NCBI RefSeq assembly: GCF_905147365.1
Contig: NC_056412.1
Span: 18,096,001 to 18,160,000, forward strand
Source of the DNA: Aricia agestis
Lineage: Eukaryota; Arthropoda; Insecta; Lepidoptera; Lycaenidae
DNA: 64,000 nt
Direction: 5' to 3'
Numbering within the stretch: the first letter of the stretch is position 1; every line of letters starts with the position of its first letter. The notes below the pieces were generated by a model, which was not told the DNA's origin, made no database searches, and saw only the letters and a program-made list of their open reading frames with translations. The position numbers and the translations under genes are program-made. Positions 40,568 to 52,760 of this stretch are shown here, piece after piece.

Positions 40568-40885
40568 TTTATGACATAAGGGGGCAAACGAGCAAACGGG
40601 TCACCTGATGGAAAGCAACTTCCGTCGCCCATGGACACCCGCAGCATCAGAAGAGCTGCAGGTGCGTTGCCGGCCTTTTAAGAGGGAATAGGGTAATAGG
40701 GGAGGGTAGGGATGGGAAAGGAAGGGAAGGGAATAGGGTAGGGGATTGGGCCTCCGGTAAACTCACTCACTCGGCGAAACATAGCGCAAGCGCTGTTTCA
40801 CGCCGGTTTTCTGTGAGAACGTGGTATTTCTCCTGTCGAGCCAGCCCATTCGTGCCGAAGCATGGCTCTCTCACGTATTAGTCTT
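40568..40885 (+). repeat. Family B repeat
   Basis: ATAAGGGGGCAAACGAGCAA to AGCATGGCTCTCTCACGTA, close to the 13.3, 47.3 and 52.4-kb copies, which suggests fairly recent spread. Confidence 0.8.
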
Positions 40886-42180
40886 ACTTGAAATAACATA
40901 CACAGCAAAACAACGTTTGCCGGATCAGCTCGTAAACGACGAGAACAATCAGTGACGTCAGCCGACCTCTAACGCACTGTTTGAATAATCGTTTACAAGA
41001 CTAATTACAAGCCACATCCAATCTAAGTTTAGATTGAAACACGAAATTGATTGATCCTGCGGCCCGATACAAAACGTTTGCGGCCAAATGTTTACTTAAC
41101 CGAGTCTCTATTATGGTGTAGGTTACTAATTGGTGTATAAATGTGTCTGTTTAACTGACTGCTGATTTTCTACGTAACCGCTCTATCGATTTGAAATTAG
41201 ATTGATATTAATGTTATGGGTAGTGCAAATGAAAATTTTGCAGTGTGCCATCTAGTGATCTTGTGGTGTAGGCGGTGTAGCTAACAAATTTCTCTATGGT
41301 AAAAAGTAATGAGCTAAGCAGCTGGCCCCTAGACGAGCAATTTTATTGTTAATATCACGCTTCAGTTTTATCAATGAACAGTTTATTTGACAATTAGATT
41401 GAAGCCGCGCGATATTCAATATCAACCCTAGACCAAAATCTTTAACGATTACCAACCCACCAATAATTACTAGTATCAAACTCTGATCAGTTTCCAGCTT
41501 CCGTGAAAATGGAAGGTTAAATGAAGAGCCAAAGTGGGGCCTCGATTCACCGAAAATGCACGTAAAGTGGACAAAAAATACAACGTCAACAGGCCAGAGT
41601 CGGCGACGGCAGTAATTAGATTCCACATTGAGCTCGACTATAAAAGTCGCCAGTCGCCACTGACATCACAGTTTTTTACGTTTTGCCAAATGGACGCAGG
41701 GCTCCACGCAATTGGATTTTAAAGGGAAATGAAATTCTGAAGTAGATTATGGAAATAAAGTATTATATAACTGGAGGGCTTAGTATGTTTTAAGTCATGC
41801 TTGAATAATGGTCAGCTCTCAGAACGAGACCTACCGTAAACGTGGCAACGAATTTAAGCACAACAAGTGCAAGAAACCAAACAATAGATACTGCCCTAAT
41901 AATATTATAACGTTTAACAATAATTAATTAGAATTTCGTTTGTAAATTTTTGTCTCACATCGATTTTGGTGTGACCCTAATCTTTTCTCAAAACACTCAT
42001 CATCAGATAATGTGTTTAAAATAAAGTAGGTCAAGTACGGACCGATAATATTCATCTGGCGCAAGCAATTTCCGGGGACAAACAAGAAGTTTCCCGTAAG
42101 GTAGCGCCCCGACTCCCGAGGTTCGCGACCGAAAAGCGCGACTGAGCTGCGACCAAACCGGCGAATTAAATTCCCCTACA
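40886..42180. other. No gene recognised
   Basis: Mixed-composition sequence with several short open frames on both strands (e.g. 41294-41626, 41534-41722 and 42003-42377) that lack family motifs and splice context. A real but lineage-specific exon here cannot be excluded. Confidence 0.4.
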
Positions 42181-42183
42181 TTG

Positions 42184-42272
42184 GTTAACCCATCAAGCCC
42201 CATAAGCTCACCGGTGAGCGAGACACAATAGAATAACAATAGATTTCCAAGAATCCACGGTCGAAGGATTAA
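42184..42272 (+). repeat. Short MITE related to 10314-10405
   Basis: CAAGCCCCATAAGCTCACCG to CCACGGTCGAAGGATTAAG; its left end is changed. Confidence 0.5.
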
Positions 42273-43378
42273 GTGGCGTTGGCCATATTCATTAAAACCA
42301 GGCCGGCTACTCAATAGTGATCTTATAGTTACATTACACCTCGCAACGTTGGTCAGTACCCGCCTACAGTCGCGCATCGCATCGCTGATCGCTCGCTGGT
42401 ATTCGCTGACTGGACGATAAGATCGTCACTTCCTTTGTGGATATTTCCCGTACACGGGATATCCACCGCAGATAATGGGACATCGGTCAGGCAATTTATT
42501 TTACAACCTTCTTTTAATCTCTCGTTGTTTACAACAAGCATTAACAGTAAAACATTTTAGGTCGTTAGGTATCAACTCAAAAGTTAGGAAATCAAAATTA
42601 ACATTGTAAGCATGTTGTGTGCCTTTCTGTGCGTTTTGAAGCCTTAAAACCTTTAAGCTTTTCGGTTTTTTTTTAATTAAAAACTCTTTAAACTTGGAAC
42701 CCAGTCAATACATTATTATTAAATGTCTGAAAACTTACAGTGCCTGTATGATATACATTTTTTTTGCACAAACGTTGTTGCGGACATCGTCTATTTAGAT
42801 AATATGAATAATCATATAAGTTTTACACAAAATCAATAATAAATGAAATACAAAATTATTTATAGAAGAAAATACCAATGATAATTCTGTTCAAATCTTA
42901 ATAATTACCAAAATTGTTCAATACAGTTTCAATTTTTGCAGACAAAAACATACTGTACTTAAGAGTCACTATAATTCGCTGAGATTAAGAGATATTACTT
43001 TGTTCTTTTCCACAAAATAAATGATACTTATTACAAGTTTATCCAATATATTTGATGATATTCTTAAAAAGTTAACGTACTCCTATATTCTATTTCGATA
43101 ACAACTCGAGACAAACTTGACTTTGGTTCTTCAGAAGGACTCAATATAATTTTGTAGATCTATCGGATTTATACAATTTAGTGACCCCTTTAACGTATTT
43201 TTTTAGTAAAAGTGGTTTGAAGGTGACAGACGGTTAGACAAACATACAGAAGATACATTTTCGGATATTATACTTGCTTAAACCCTCAATTAATGTTACA
43301 TTGAGTGTGAGAGCCGTCTTGGGTGCTAATAATTAGCGTCTAAGTTGGCTCTCTCTTTCTTTCTCTATTTTATAGTTA

Positions 43379-43850
43379 GTGCGTTTTAAGATGATATGGG
43401 TGACACATTATAATTGACAGTAGTAGGGAAGTTACCTAAGAAAATTAATCGATAATTTAAAAATATCGAATCACTTCGTAAAGGAATTGCAATCGAAATT
43501 GTCGATTTCGTACTGACGTTTCAGAGTGGCACCGGCGATTAAAAATGGCCGCCCTTTTTATCGATTTGATTTCGATTCAAGAGTGTCAATCTCTATTGGC
43601 ATAAGATTCGTTTCATGCATCTGACATTTTTCAAATATTTTCGTAACAATAATTTTCACAGTTAATATTTATAATTTTATATTAATAAGTTAGCATTTAG
43701 CAACTTTATTCATTTACAATTATAGGGGACATTTGTTTTTGTAGATGGAATATAATTTATTACATTTTGATTTTTTTTGTTTTCTTGTAACAAAAATCCG
43801 TAGCAACGAATATGAGAAGTGTCACCCATATCACCTTAAAACGCACAAAC
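43379..43850. mobile_element. DNA element with GTGCGTTTTAAG ends
   Basis: Inverted ends of about 30 bp, GTGCGTTTTAAGATGATATG and CATATCACCTTAAAACGCAC, continue to GGGTGACAC. An 8-bp direct repeat TATAGTTA flanks it (43371-43378, 43851-43858), suggesting a hAT-type insertion. No coding frame. Confidence 0.65.
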
Positions 43851-44571
43851 TATAGTTATAAATGCCTATTGGCTTAATAAGTTGGCCTAAATACAATATG
43901 TATGCTATTTAAAATAGTATGCAGACCATATTTTCTTGAACGAGAAGAAAAACATTAGGTATCAAAGAATGACTGCTTAATAATTGTTCGAAGAGTAAAC
44001 GAAGCAAAGTTACTTTATCTGTGAAATTTTCCAAAAAATTGGTCTTCACAACTTTCCGTTTTCCCAACAGTTTTCCTCCAGAAATGAATTACACCTGTTA
44101 TCGTTTTGAACTTTTACATCTTTGGACCCTTTTCTTTTAATTGTTTAAGCTCGATCACTTTAGATTGATATCGTTATATTAATGTTGTTAAATAAAATAT
44201 TTTACAGGAATAGGGAATATTAAGCGTACGCCGGAGCAGAGGACGCTACTAGCACAAAGAGTAAATAATCCGATCAACATCCGACATGTTGCACACGTCC
44301 TATCACAATATTTTTATTTACTGTCTATAGTTAATAGTAGTGCTATCTAGGGTGAAAACATTGCAGTAGTATTTAACCACCTTTTGGTCAATTTTAACCA
44401 CCTTTGCGCGACATAACAGCTTATAAATGACCTATAGGGAACGTATAGGAACTATTGGGTGGCACATGTTAAGTAAGTAATACATCAGAAGCTTCGGATT
44501 GCAGACGCTACTATAGCAACTAATTGGTTATAGAACGATCAAAAACTATAGGTGGCAGTGGCATTATCTTA

Positions 44572-45384
44572 TATCTTTAAACGAGCAATTCTTGTATACA
44601 GTATGTAACAAAAACAAGTGATAATACTTTAGGGTGTGCACGTGTTCCTTGTAGAGAGTTCACTGTGAAAGTAGCAGCGCTGAAAGACGATTTTTTTTTT
44701 CACTTTTGTATGGGCAAGGGCCCGAGCGTCACGAGTTTCCCCATACAAAAGTGAAAAAAAATTTTGGTCTTTCAGCGCTGCTACTTTCACAGTGAACTCC
44801 CTACAAGGAACACGTACACACCCTAAAGTATTATCACTTGTTTTTGTTACACCCTGTATATATTATAAACTAGCTGTTACGCGCGACTTCGTCCGCGTCA
44901 ACAAAATGTAAAATACATAGGTAAAAAATAAAAAAGTAAAAAAATATCCTCCTCCTTTTTGGAAGTCGGTTAAAAAGTAGCCTAAGTTACTCTTTATTAC
45001 ATCAGCTATCTGCCAATAAAAGTCCTGTCAAAATCGGTCCAGCCATTTCAGAGATTATCCGGAACAAACAGACAGACATACAGACAGACAAAAATTTTAA
45101 AAATTGCTATTTGGGTATATGTATCGTATGTACATTCATATGCATATAATAAAAAACGGTTCTTTCAATATTACAAACAGACACTCCAATTTTATTTATA
45201 TGTATAGAAGATATGTATAGATTTATATTTGGAATCTCGGAATCGGCTCCAACGATTTTCATGAAATTTAGTATATAGGGGGTTTCGGGGGCGACTAATC
45301 GATTTAGCTAGGAATAATTTTTAGAAAATGTAATTTTATTCGTGTTTTATCGAATACCGAGCAACGCTCGGTCAAAAAGCTAGT
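44572..45384 (-). repeat. LINE-tail repeat (family E), reverse, split by two insertions
   Basis: TCTTTAAACGAGCAATTCTTG at the start and TCGGAATCGGCTCCAACGAT to GCAACGCTCGGTCAAAAAGC at the end match 51360-51545 in reverse. The MITE 44599-44856 and a GCGCGACTTCGTCCGCGTC LINE-tail module (44870-45205) lie between. Confidence 0.65.
44599..44856. mobile_element. Hairpin MITE (family H), complete copy, TA target
   Basis: 258 bp with arms of about 90 bp: ACAAAAACAAGTGATAATAC, AGTTCACTGTGAAAGTAGCA and GCGCTGAAAGAC on the left and their complements on the right. TA flanks both ends. Decayed copies: about 6575, 16985, 51225 and 58660. Confidence 0.85.
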
Positions 45385-45607
45385 TATGTCATTAACTTCT
45401 ACCGGTTTGCAGCACTTTCGTTTACTACGCGCAAAGATGTGTAAAATCGAGACCAAGACGTGAAAAATCGCGTTTCAAAACTTTACAAAATAGCATAGAA
45501 TTCAGTGCGATGCTTATTCTGATTACGCGCGTTTGGAAAACACGAGCGTACCTGTGCATTCTGTATCAATTGAGACCGCAACGCAACGCGAAGATGCATT
45601 TCTAAAA

Positions 45608-46130
45608 TACTAAAGATCGCCCAATGGTCGAAATTTGACCTTACTTGCAACGACATTAGGACTACTACCTATATTTTGTAAAAAAATATTGACTTCATTA
45701 TTATTTTTTTCAATTCTTGTCTCTGGGACTCAGCTGATCTCAGACTGGCTGTTTACGCATTGTCTATTAGTATCTAAAATTAAATAAAAAAACAATAATC
45801 CATTTTCAATTATTTGTCAACTTGTTGTCAACAGACTTCAACCATAAATAAAAAAAAAGAGTATAATTCGTATGTATAGGCTTGTCACTCAAAAATCTGT
45901 CATCTTTTTTAGTAGTAGTGTCGTAGTGTGTGTAACGTTTTATTTGTTAAAAATATATATGATAAAAGTATAAATTTAAAATAATATTAGCTCGATGCAC
46001 TTCTGAAATTTCGCACAGTTATAGTTTATATGGAGAAGTCCATATAAACTATAAATTTCATGCACCTACGTTTCCCCATTTTTCGTAAAAAGGGTTATAA
46101 AGTTTTTCTCTCACGTAATAATATATAGAT
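45608..46130 (+). repeat. Dispersed repeat family F, copy 3
   Basis: From AGATCGCCCAATGGTCGAAA to TTCTCTCACGTAATAATATA. It has neither of the insertions of copies 1 and 2 and serves as empty-site reference. It carries a local hairpin at about 46005-46065. Confidence 0.8.
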
Positions 46131-46331
46131 GTGTACTAAATTGACAGATTTCAATTGCGTGAGATACGTCTTGCAAATCTGCTGGTAAATCCATACAAAT
46201 TTCGAAATGTATCTACGCGTCACGTTGCGGTTTGATTTAACCCTTATAATTCAAATATTCGAGTATCTTTGATACGGCTATGTTTTATTTGCAATATCTT
46301 TAGATTTCCTTTCACAACCTCCTTTATAGCA

Positions 46332-47035
46332 AAAGGGCTTCTAGCCTTTCGTATGTTGAAATGACATTAGCCACTTTGCTGTGTCTGTGGTACCGGGAGC
46401 CGGTATGGTCAACAGACAGCCCTAGACTTTTACTGTTACTGGATTTTTTCCGTATCTAGTACGAATCAAGTCAATTCAAGTTATAAATCTTATTGTAAAT
46501 TGAATAATCTTTATTCACTTTCAACCATTTCTATATAAATACTCAATTATAGCTAACATAGAACTTTCAACATAAAGTACTGTGATATTAGATAAGTTTC
46601 GGTTATAATTTTAATTACAACAACATTTGGAAGTAATTAATATATTTTATTTACAACTTATCACATTAGGTTTAAAATACAACTCAAAATTCAAGTGCCA
46701 CCATACATATTTTTTACACAAAACATGATCATAAATCACATGATCATAAAACAAAGAACTGCCACAGCAATATGGCGCAGTTTTGAATGACTCGTGTTTA
46801 AATTTTTTCCACTAAAGCTGCGCGAGTTTTGGCGTCACTAGTCGGCCTGTTTCTTCTTTATGCATTTGTAACGTGTTAGAAAGGATAGGGTGATATACAA
46901 TTTAAACAATGACGTTATTTAGAGCGCGAAAAACCTAAAACTGTTACCCATACCGGGTCCCGGTATGTCAACGTAACGGGCGAATATGTGTTTATACCGG
47001 GAGCCGGTATTTCAACATACTAGAAGCTAGGAATG
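46332..47035. repeat. Possible DNA element with TACCGGGAGCCGGTA motifs
   Basis: CTTCTAG, TATGTTGAAAT and a TACCGG palindrome occur near 46340-46410 and in inverse order near 46990-47030. The palindromic motif TACCGGGAGCCGGTAT is present at about 46391 and 46994, and TACCGGGTCCCGGTAT at about 46962. No coding frame. Confidence 0.45.
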
Positions 47036-47284
47036 TTTTAGCAAACATTGTACCCTGCAGGTGTGTTTACCGGACAGTTTATTTTGATCTTATTACCATG
47101 GCCGTAAAGTTCAACGGGAGATGTACATCTTCCTTTGTGCTACGGTAAGTGTACAATGCATAATATTTGTTCTGCTATCCAATATCAGGAAATTGAAGGT
47201 GAACGAAAAATCACATACCTGTAAGTAGGTTGCTTTTTAACCGACTTCCAAAAAATGAGGAGGTTATATATTCGGCTGTGGATA

Positions 47285-47620
47285 TGTACACGTGGGAGAG
47301 CCATGCTTCAGCACGAATGGGCCGGCTCGACCGGAGAAATACCACGTTCTCACAGAAAACCGGCGTGAAACAGCGCTTGCGTTGTGTTTCGCTGAGTGAG
47401 TGAGTTTACCGGAGGCCCAATCCCCTACCCTATTCCCTTCCCTACCCTCCCTATTCCCTTCCCTTCCCATCCCTACCCTCTCCTATTACCCTATTCCCTC
47501 TTAAAAGGCCGGCAACGCACCTGCAGCTCTTCTGATGCTGCGAGTGTCCATGGGCGACGGAAGTTGCTTTCATTAAGGTGACCCGTTTGCTCGTTTGCCC
47601 CTTATTTCATAAAAAAAAAA
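47285..47620 (-). repeat. Family B repeat, reverse
   Basis: CACGTGGGAGAGCCATGCTT to CGTTTGCCCCTTATTTCAT; the reverse complement of the 13.3-kb copy. The proline-rich open frames over it are a side effect of its purine/pyrimidine run. Confidence 0.8.
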
Positions 47621-48229
47621 AAATGTTTTTGTATGTTCGACCACCACTCCGCCGTTTGTGAACCAATTTTCAAAATTTTTGTTTTGTTATATTAGGTTTT
47701 ACTCCAATTCGGTCCCATTTTCACAAAAGTGGTGATCTAATGATGGGATCCATGAGTAATCGAGGGAACTCCTCAAAATTTATATGAAAACATATAGGGA
47801 TTTTAATTTTATAAGAAGCATCCTAAGCATATGCTACCAAAACGCAAGATTTTGCACCGAGGTATACTATGGTTCCGAAGATACTAAGAGAACTCCGGAT
47901 TCCCTAAATATACAAGTTTGGGGGTTTAGGCGTTGTTTTAAGAACTGAAAGCAAATGCTACTATGCAAATTACATTCATCATCATCATCATCACTACCAT
48001 GTCAGGGTCACCAATGTCACAACTCACATGGTTGTATAATATGGATACAATATACACACAACACCATAAAATATCATCAGTCATCACGTTATGTCCTTAT
48101 TTATTTGGTACATTTCAAAGCGATTTTAATACAAAAAAATATACTTAATGTTGTTTCAAAATACATATTTCAAGTACCACAAAATTGAACATAAGTAACA
48201 AATTCAACCTTTACTCCAGAGCGTAAGGC

Positions 48230-48430
48230 ACACATTTGACATTAAAAAAAGTAAAATGTTCTCGTCGCACATGTTACAATAAGCTGACAGACTTTTCAAC
48301 TGAACAAAAAAAATTACAATGTTGGCGTTGCGTTCTTTGACGCATTGAATGATTGAATGCGCCAATACGAAAGTTGAATGAAAGAAGATGACGAAAATTG
48401 AAGATGAAAGTGCACAGTATGGACATACAT
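48230..48430 (-). repeat. Repeat shared with 63240-63380 (inverted)
   Basis: ACAATGTTGGCGTTGCG, TGAATGCGCCAATACGAAAG and GAAGATGACGAAAATTGAAG match 63270-63375 in reverse. Confidence 0.65.
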
Positions 48431-48749
48431 AGCTAATCTACATAATATAAATAAGAAACACAATCGCGATTAGTATAAAAATACTTCGTTTATACGGTTT
48501 ATATTTACACGATTTTGATACATAATATACAGATCGAATTCCTATGCAAGTTCATAGGTACAATAATTGCCTAGCGGCTAGCACGTGTTTACTGTTCACT
48601 TCGATTTTTTTAAATGTATTGTTTAAAATTATCTACCTGATATTTGTGAGCACGACGTCGGACTCTTAACAAATTGTAATAAGAATTGAGATACGTAGAA
48701 TATTAAATATACTTACGCGATGGTTAGTAGGTGACTAAAAAGAGTGAAA

Positions 48750-49160
48750 TTATTATTTTTAACAAAAAATTAAAACTGACTTCCAAGGTAAAAACAATAA
48801 TAACATCCTTATAATATTATGAACTAAAAAGTATTAAATAATTTTTCCTATCTAATAGTGCATTTTTTCGAATTCGGCTAAACCTCAACTATTTCTGTAC
48901 TTAATCTTCATAATTTTGAAGTCGGTGCCAGTTCCAAAAGTTTCAAATATTCTGTCAGAGAACTGAAGATTCAGCTATCTGGTACCCACTTCAAAATGAT
49001 GAAGATTGAGTACAGAAATAGTTGAGGTTTAGCCGAATTCGGAAAAAGGCACTATTAGATAGGAAAAATTATTTCATACTTTTTAGTTCATATTATAAGG
49101 ATGTTATTATTGTTTTTACCTTGGAAGTCGGTTTTAATTTTTTGTTAAAAAATAATAATA
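48750..49160. mobile_element. Long inverted repeat (foldback), arms about 165 bp
   Basis: Left arm from TTATTTTTAACAAAAAATTA through CTTCCAAGGTAAAAACAATA, GGCTAAACCTCAACTATTTC; right arm the complement, ending GTCGGTTTTAATTTTTTG. The spacer of about 60 bp is near 48930-48985. The outer part holds the ACCGACTTCCAA module common in moth repeats. Confidence 0.85.
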
Positions 49161-49399
49161 GAGTTTAGACTGTATGTATTCCGTAGGAATTGTATGACTT
49201 ACACGATCAGAGAAATTGGTCCATAGGTAGAGGCGGTTATTTGATTCCAGATATTTGATAGTTGATAGTAATCACTAGCCAGGGTAATGAAAACTGTATG
49301 ACCGGCTCGATTCAACCAACCGAAAGAAAAATAGTTCACAAAATGCAAACCTAGTATTGGACCTTTTTTTGACTGACTGATTTAATGACTTTCTTCCGT

Positions 49400-49615
49400 A
49401 TTTATTACCAGACGACGCCCGCAACTCCGTTGTGCCAAAAAACGCTAATCGCGTGGAGTACATTTTTAGGGATGAAAACTATCCTATGTCCTTTCCCGGG
49501 ACTCAAAGTATGCCCATACCAAATTTCAGCTAAATCGGTGCAGCGGTTTGGGCGTGAACAGGTAATAGAGAGACAGCTGACACACTTTCGCATTTATAAG
49601 TAATATTACGAGCTT
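49400..49615 (+). repeat. LINE-tail repeat (family C)
   Basis: GACGACGCCCGCAACTCCGT to GACACACTTTCGCATTTATAA; joined at its 3' end to the family D copy. Confidence 0.75.
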
Positions 49616-49945
49616 TTGCCCGCGTTAAGAAATATTATTATATATGTCGTAGGATGATTTGATAAATCCGTGTTTTCGCGAAAATTCTAGGGATTTCGCG
49701 AAAACACGGATTTATCAAATCATCCTACGACATATACAAACATTCATCCCCTATTTTAACCCCTTGGGGTTGGAATTTATCAAAATCCTTTCTTAGCGGA
49801 TGCCTTCGTCTTAACAGCTATCTGCATGCAAAATTTCAGTCCGATCCGTCTAGTGGTTTGGGCTGTGCGTTGATAGATCACCATTTCAGTCTGTCACCTT
49901 TGAGTTTTATATATGTATATAATATATTATATAATATAGATGGAA
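49607..49945 (+). repeat. LINE-tail repeat (family D) with hairpin insertion
   Basis: Matches 30420-30666 (AACCCCTTGGGG, TCTTAGCGGATGCCTTCG, GCTGTGCGTTGATAGATCAC) but is interrupted by the palindrome at 49645-49732. Confidence 0.75.
49645..49732. mobile_element. 88-bp perfect palindromic insertion
   Basis: Arms of 39 bp starting TGTCGTAGGATGATTTGATA are perfectly complementary around a 10-base loop. TATA is on both sides, present once at the matching position of the 30-kb copy. Confidence 0.85.
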
Positions 49946-50659
49946 GTATGGATTCATAGGGTGGCAAAATAATATTATTACTTAAGGCCCTTCCCTTACG
50001 GAGATTCCGTAATTTACTGTATTTAGAGCCTTATAAACTCATAATTTGAAAGCTACAAAGTTATAATAAAAATACAGCAATAATCTTCAGTACATCAACA
50101 TTTCTTTCCACGTTTTAAATTTTCTATTTTTGTTTATTATAAGTATTCATGATATCAGCTTCCAAAGTAAAGCCAATTTATTAAAATTCAAGCATACATT
50201 CAGCATCTCCTTAGTATTTACAAATTACTTTTATTTGAAACACACGCCAATAGATCGACGATATCATAAACTAAATATTTCACGTTTTAATTTTTTTAGC
50301 TTAATTTTGAACTAAGATACTTGAGTAAAAAAAAAATAGGGTTTTGGTGCGATCTCGGCAACGCGGCAAATGTAAGGTCGTTTGCTCGGGGGACGGCCTT
50401 AATCAGAAAATTTTCGATATATTTTACTAGCCCTTCTAGCATAGGCCAACGAGAAAATTTTGACTACCTACACGTTTTCTCGATGTTTGATGGCTTTTCT
50501 CTTCATATTTATTGACCCTAACATGACATATATTTTTCTCGTGTCGTCAAAATCTAGCGACATAATGTCAAAAAATGATTTTGACATTATGTCGTTATCG
50601 ACAATATAACTACACACGAGAGTGAGATATCTCGAGGTTTTCTCGTTTGCGCATCTTAG

Positions 50660-50905
50660 GCCGGCTGAGGACGCCGCAACTTCGTTGTTGTGTCAAAAAT
50701 TCGCTTATCGCGCGGGAACCGTACATTATTCTGGGATGAAAAGTATCCTATGTCCTTTCCCGGAACTCAAAGTATATCCGTACAAAATTTCAGCTAAATT
50801 GTTCCTCAAACCGCTGAGGTTTGGGCGTGAAGAGGTGTGGACATACAGAGAGATAGACAGACACACTTTTGCATTTATAATAATAATATTATTAGTATGG
50901 ATATA
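50660..50905 (+). repeat. LINE-tail repeat (family C)
   Basis: GAGGACGCCGCAACTTCGTT to TTTTGCATTTATAATAATAT then TTAGTATGGAT. Near full length. Confidence 0.75.
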
Positions 50906-51224
50906 GGAAGTATGGATTCATAGGGTGGCAAGGTAATAATAATACTTAATAAGAACCTTTTCTTTCTACTTATACCTTTCCTACAAAGTTATACTTAATT
51001 AAGGTAACAGCACAGTTTATAGCGGCGCAAATTGACAAAACAGTTATTAAGAAGCGGCTAATTAATAAAGTTTTGTGTCAGGTGCCGATTCCCACCGAGT
51101 TAATGCAAACTATAACTATATTTAATTATACAAATTGTATTAATCATGGCATTGTTTTAGATGTGTTCATTCACTGGTATACTATAGTAGATAAATATGC
51201 TTTGCAAGTGTGAAAATATATCTA

Positions 51225-51350
51225 CAGAGTGTTACGAAACAAAGTGATAATATTTTAGTGTGTGTAATCTATTCCTTACAAATATTTCACCTTTCATACC
51301 CTTAGATATCAGTATTATCAATTTGTTTTGTTACACCTTGTTTATTTATA
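51225..51350. repeat. Decayed family H hairpin MITE
   Basis: AGAGTGTTACGAAACAAAGTG, GATAATATTTTAGTGTGTG and TTGTTTTGTTACACCTTG keep both ends; the middle is shortened. Confidence 0.55.
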
Positions 51351-51359
51351 TTATTATAA

Positions 51360-51545
51360 CTAGCTACTTGACCGAGCTTTGCTCGGTATTCGATAAAACA
51401 CGAATAAAATGACATTTTCTAAAAATGATTCCTAGCTAGATCGATTTATCGCCCCCGAAACCCCCTATATACTAAATTTCATGAAAATCGTTGGAGCCGA
51501 TTCCGAGATTCCAATTATATACAAGAATTGCTCGTTTAGAGATAT
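51360..51545 (+). repeat. LINE-tail repeat (family E), intact copy
   Basis: TAGCTACTTGACCGAGCTTTG to TATACAAGAATTGCTCGTTTAG without interruption. Confidence 0.8.
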
Positions 51546-52423
51546 AAGATTTATATACGTATTTTCTATCTCTTTCGACTTACAAAAATACCAGTAGTAG
51601 TATCATCAGCATTTTCCATAATATGTCCCAAAGGACAATGATTAACGGTATTTTCCTTGTATTATAATTATATTATTGAATACAATTTTGTCCGTAACTT
51701 CTGCTTCTAACAAAAATCTGAAACCGCTAAATACGCGAAAGGATAATTTCAAAAACCGATAGACCAAAAGTATAATATGTACTTCTAATTATTATTATTG
51801 ATATCGTTACAAGTGCTGAAATGGATGCATGTAATGCTGCAAATTTCATCAAAATCGGTTCAGTAGTTTTCGAGACACGGAAATTTAATTCACAATTACG
51901 TACGTATAATCTTGAAGCCGGTTATATCTTTTTATTAAAATACTATTGTGCACTATATTTTCAATTAAATTCATTGTAAGTCTGGATTTTAGTAAGAAAT
52001 TCTTGAACTAAAATATCCTTTGAACTACAGTATTATGTTATACGCTTAAATAATTTTTGCTTTTGATCATAATTCATAATATAACTGAAAAGTGTATTTT
52101 CTGTTTCCTAGAGTACGAATTAATAAAATATTAATGTAGTATTAAAAGTTTTTATTAAACATTATAATATGAAATTATCTTTACTTAAAAGAATATAATA
52201 TTCAGCGAATTAATGTTTTGATGGCTTTTGGTGGTTAGTAATGGTAAGTAATTTTATTCATCTTAGGCTTCTACGTGCTCAAGACTCAAAGTATCTTTGT
52301 AGCGAATTTTATTTGTAACAGTCTCTAGGTAGAGAAGGCCACAACAGACAGTCAGATCTTCGCATAGTAAGAATAGTTAACATGGATTTCATAAATAAAC
52401 AACTTTTTATTACAATTTTTTTA

Positions 52424-52760
52424 TGAAATAAGGGGGCAAACGAGCAAACGGGTCACCTGATGGAAAGCAACTTCCGTCGCCCATGGACACTCACAGCATC
52501 AGAAGAGCTGCAAGTGCGTTGCCGGCCTTCTAAGAGGGAATAGGGTAATAAGGGAGGGTAGGAAAGGGAAGGGAAGGGAATAGGAGAGGGTAGGGATGCA
52601 GATGGGAATAGGGTAGAGGATTGGGCCTCCGGTAAACTCACTCACTTGGCGAAACACAGCGCAAGCGCTGTTTCACGCCGGTTTTCTGTGAGAACGTGGT
52701 ATTTCTCCGGTCGAGCCGGTCCATTCGTGCCGAAGCATGGCTCACCCACGTATAAAAAAC
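52424..52760 (+). repeat. Family B repeat
   Basis: TGAAATAAGGGGGCAAACGA to AGCATGGCTCACCCACGTA. It lies directly upstream of the nested family C/MITE/LINE complex. Confidence 0.8.

Noticed and set aside
47396..47581. Proline/serine-rich open frames over family B copies (also 13336-13518 and 52453-52641)
   Set aside because: The same frames arise in every family B copy from its purine/pyrimidine run; they are repeat sequence, not genes.
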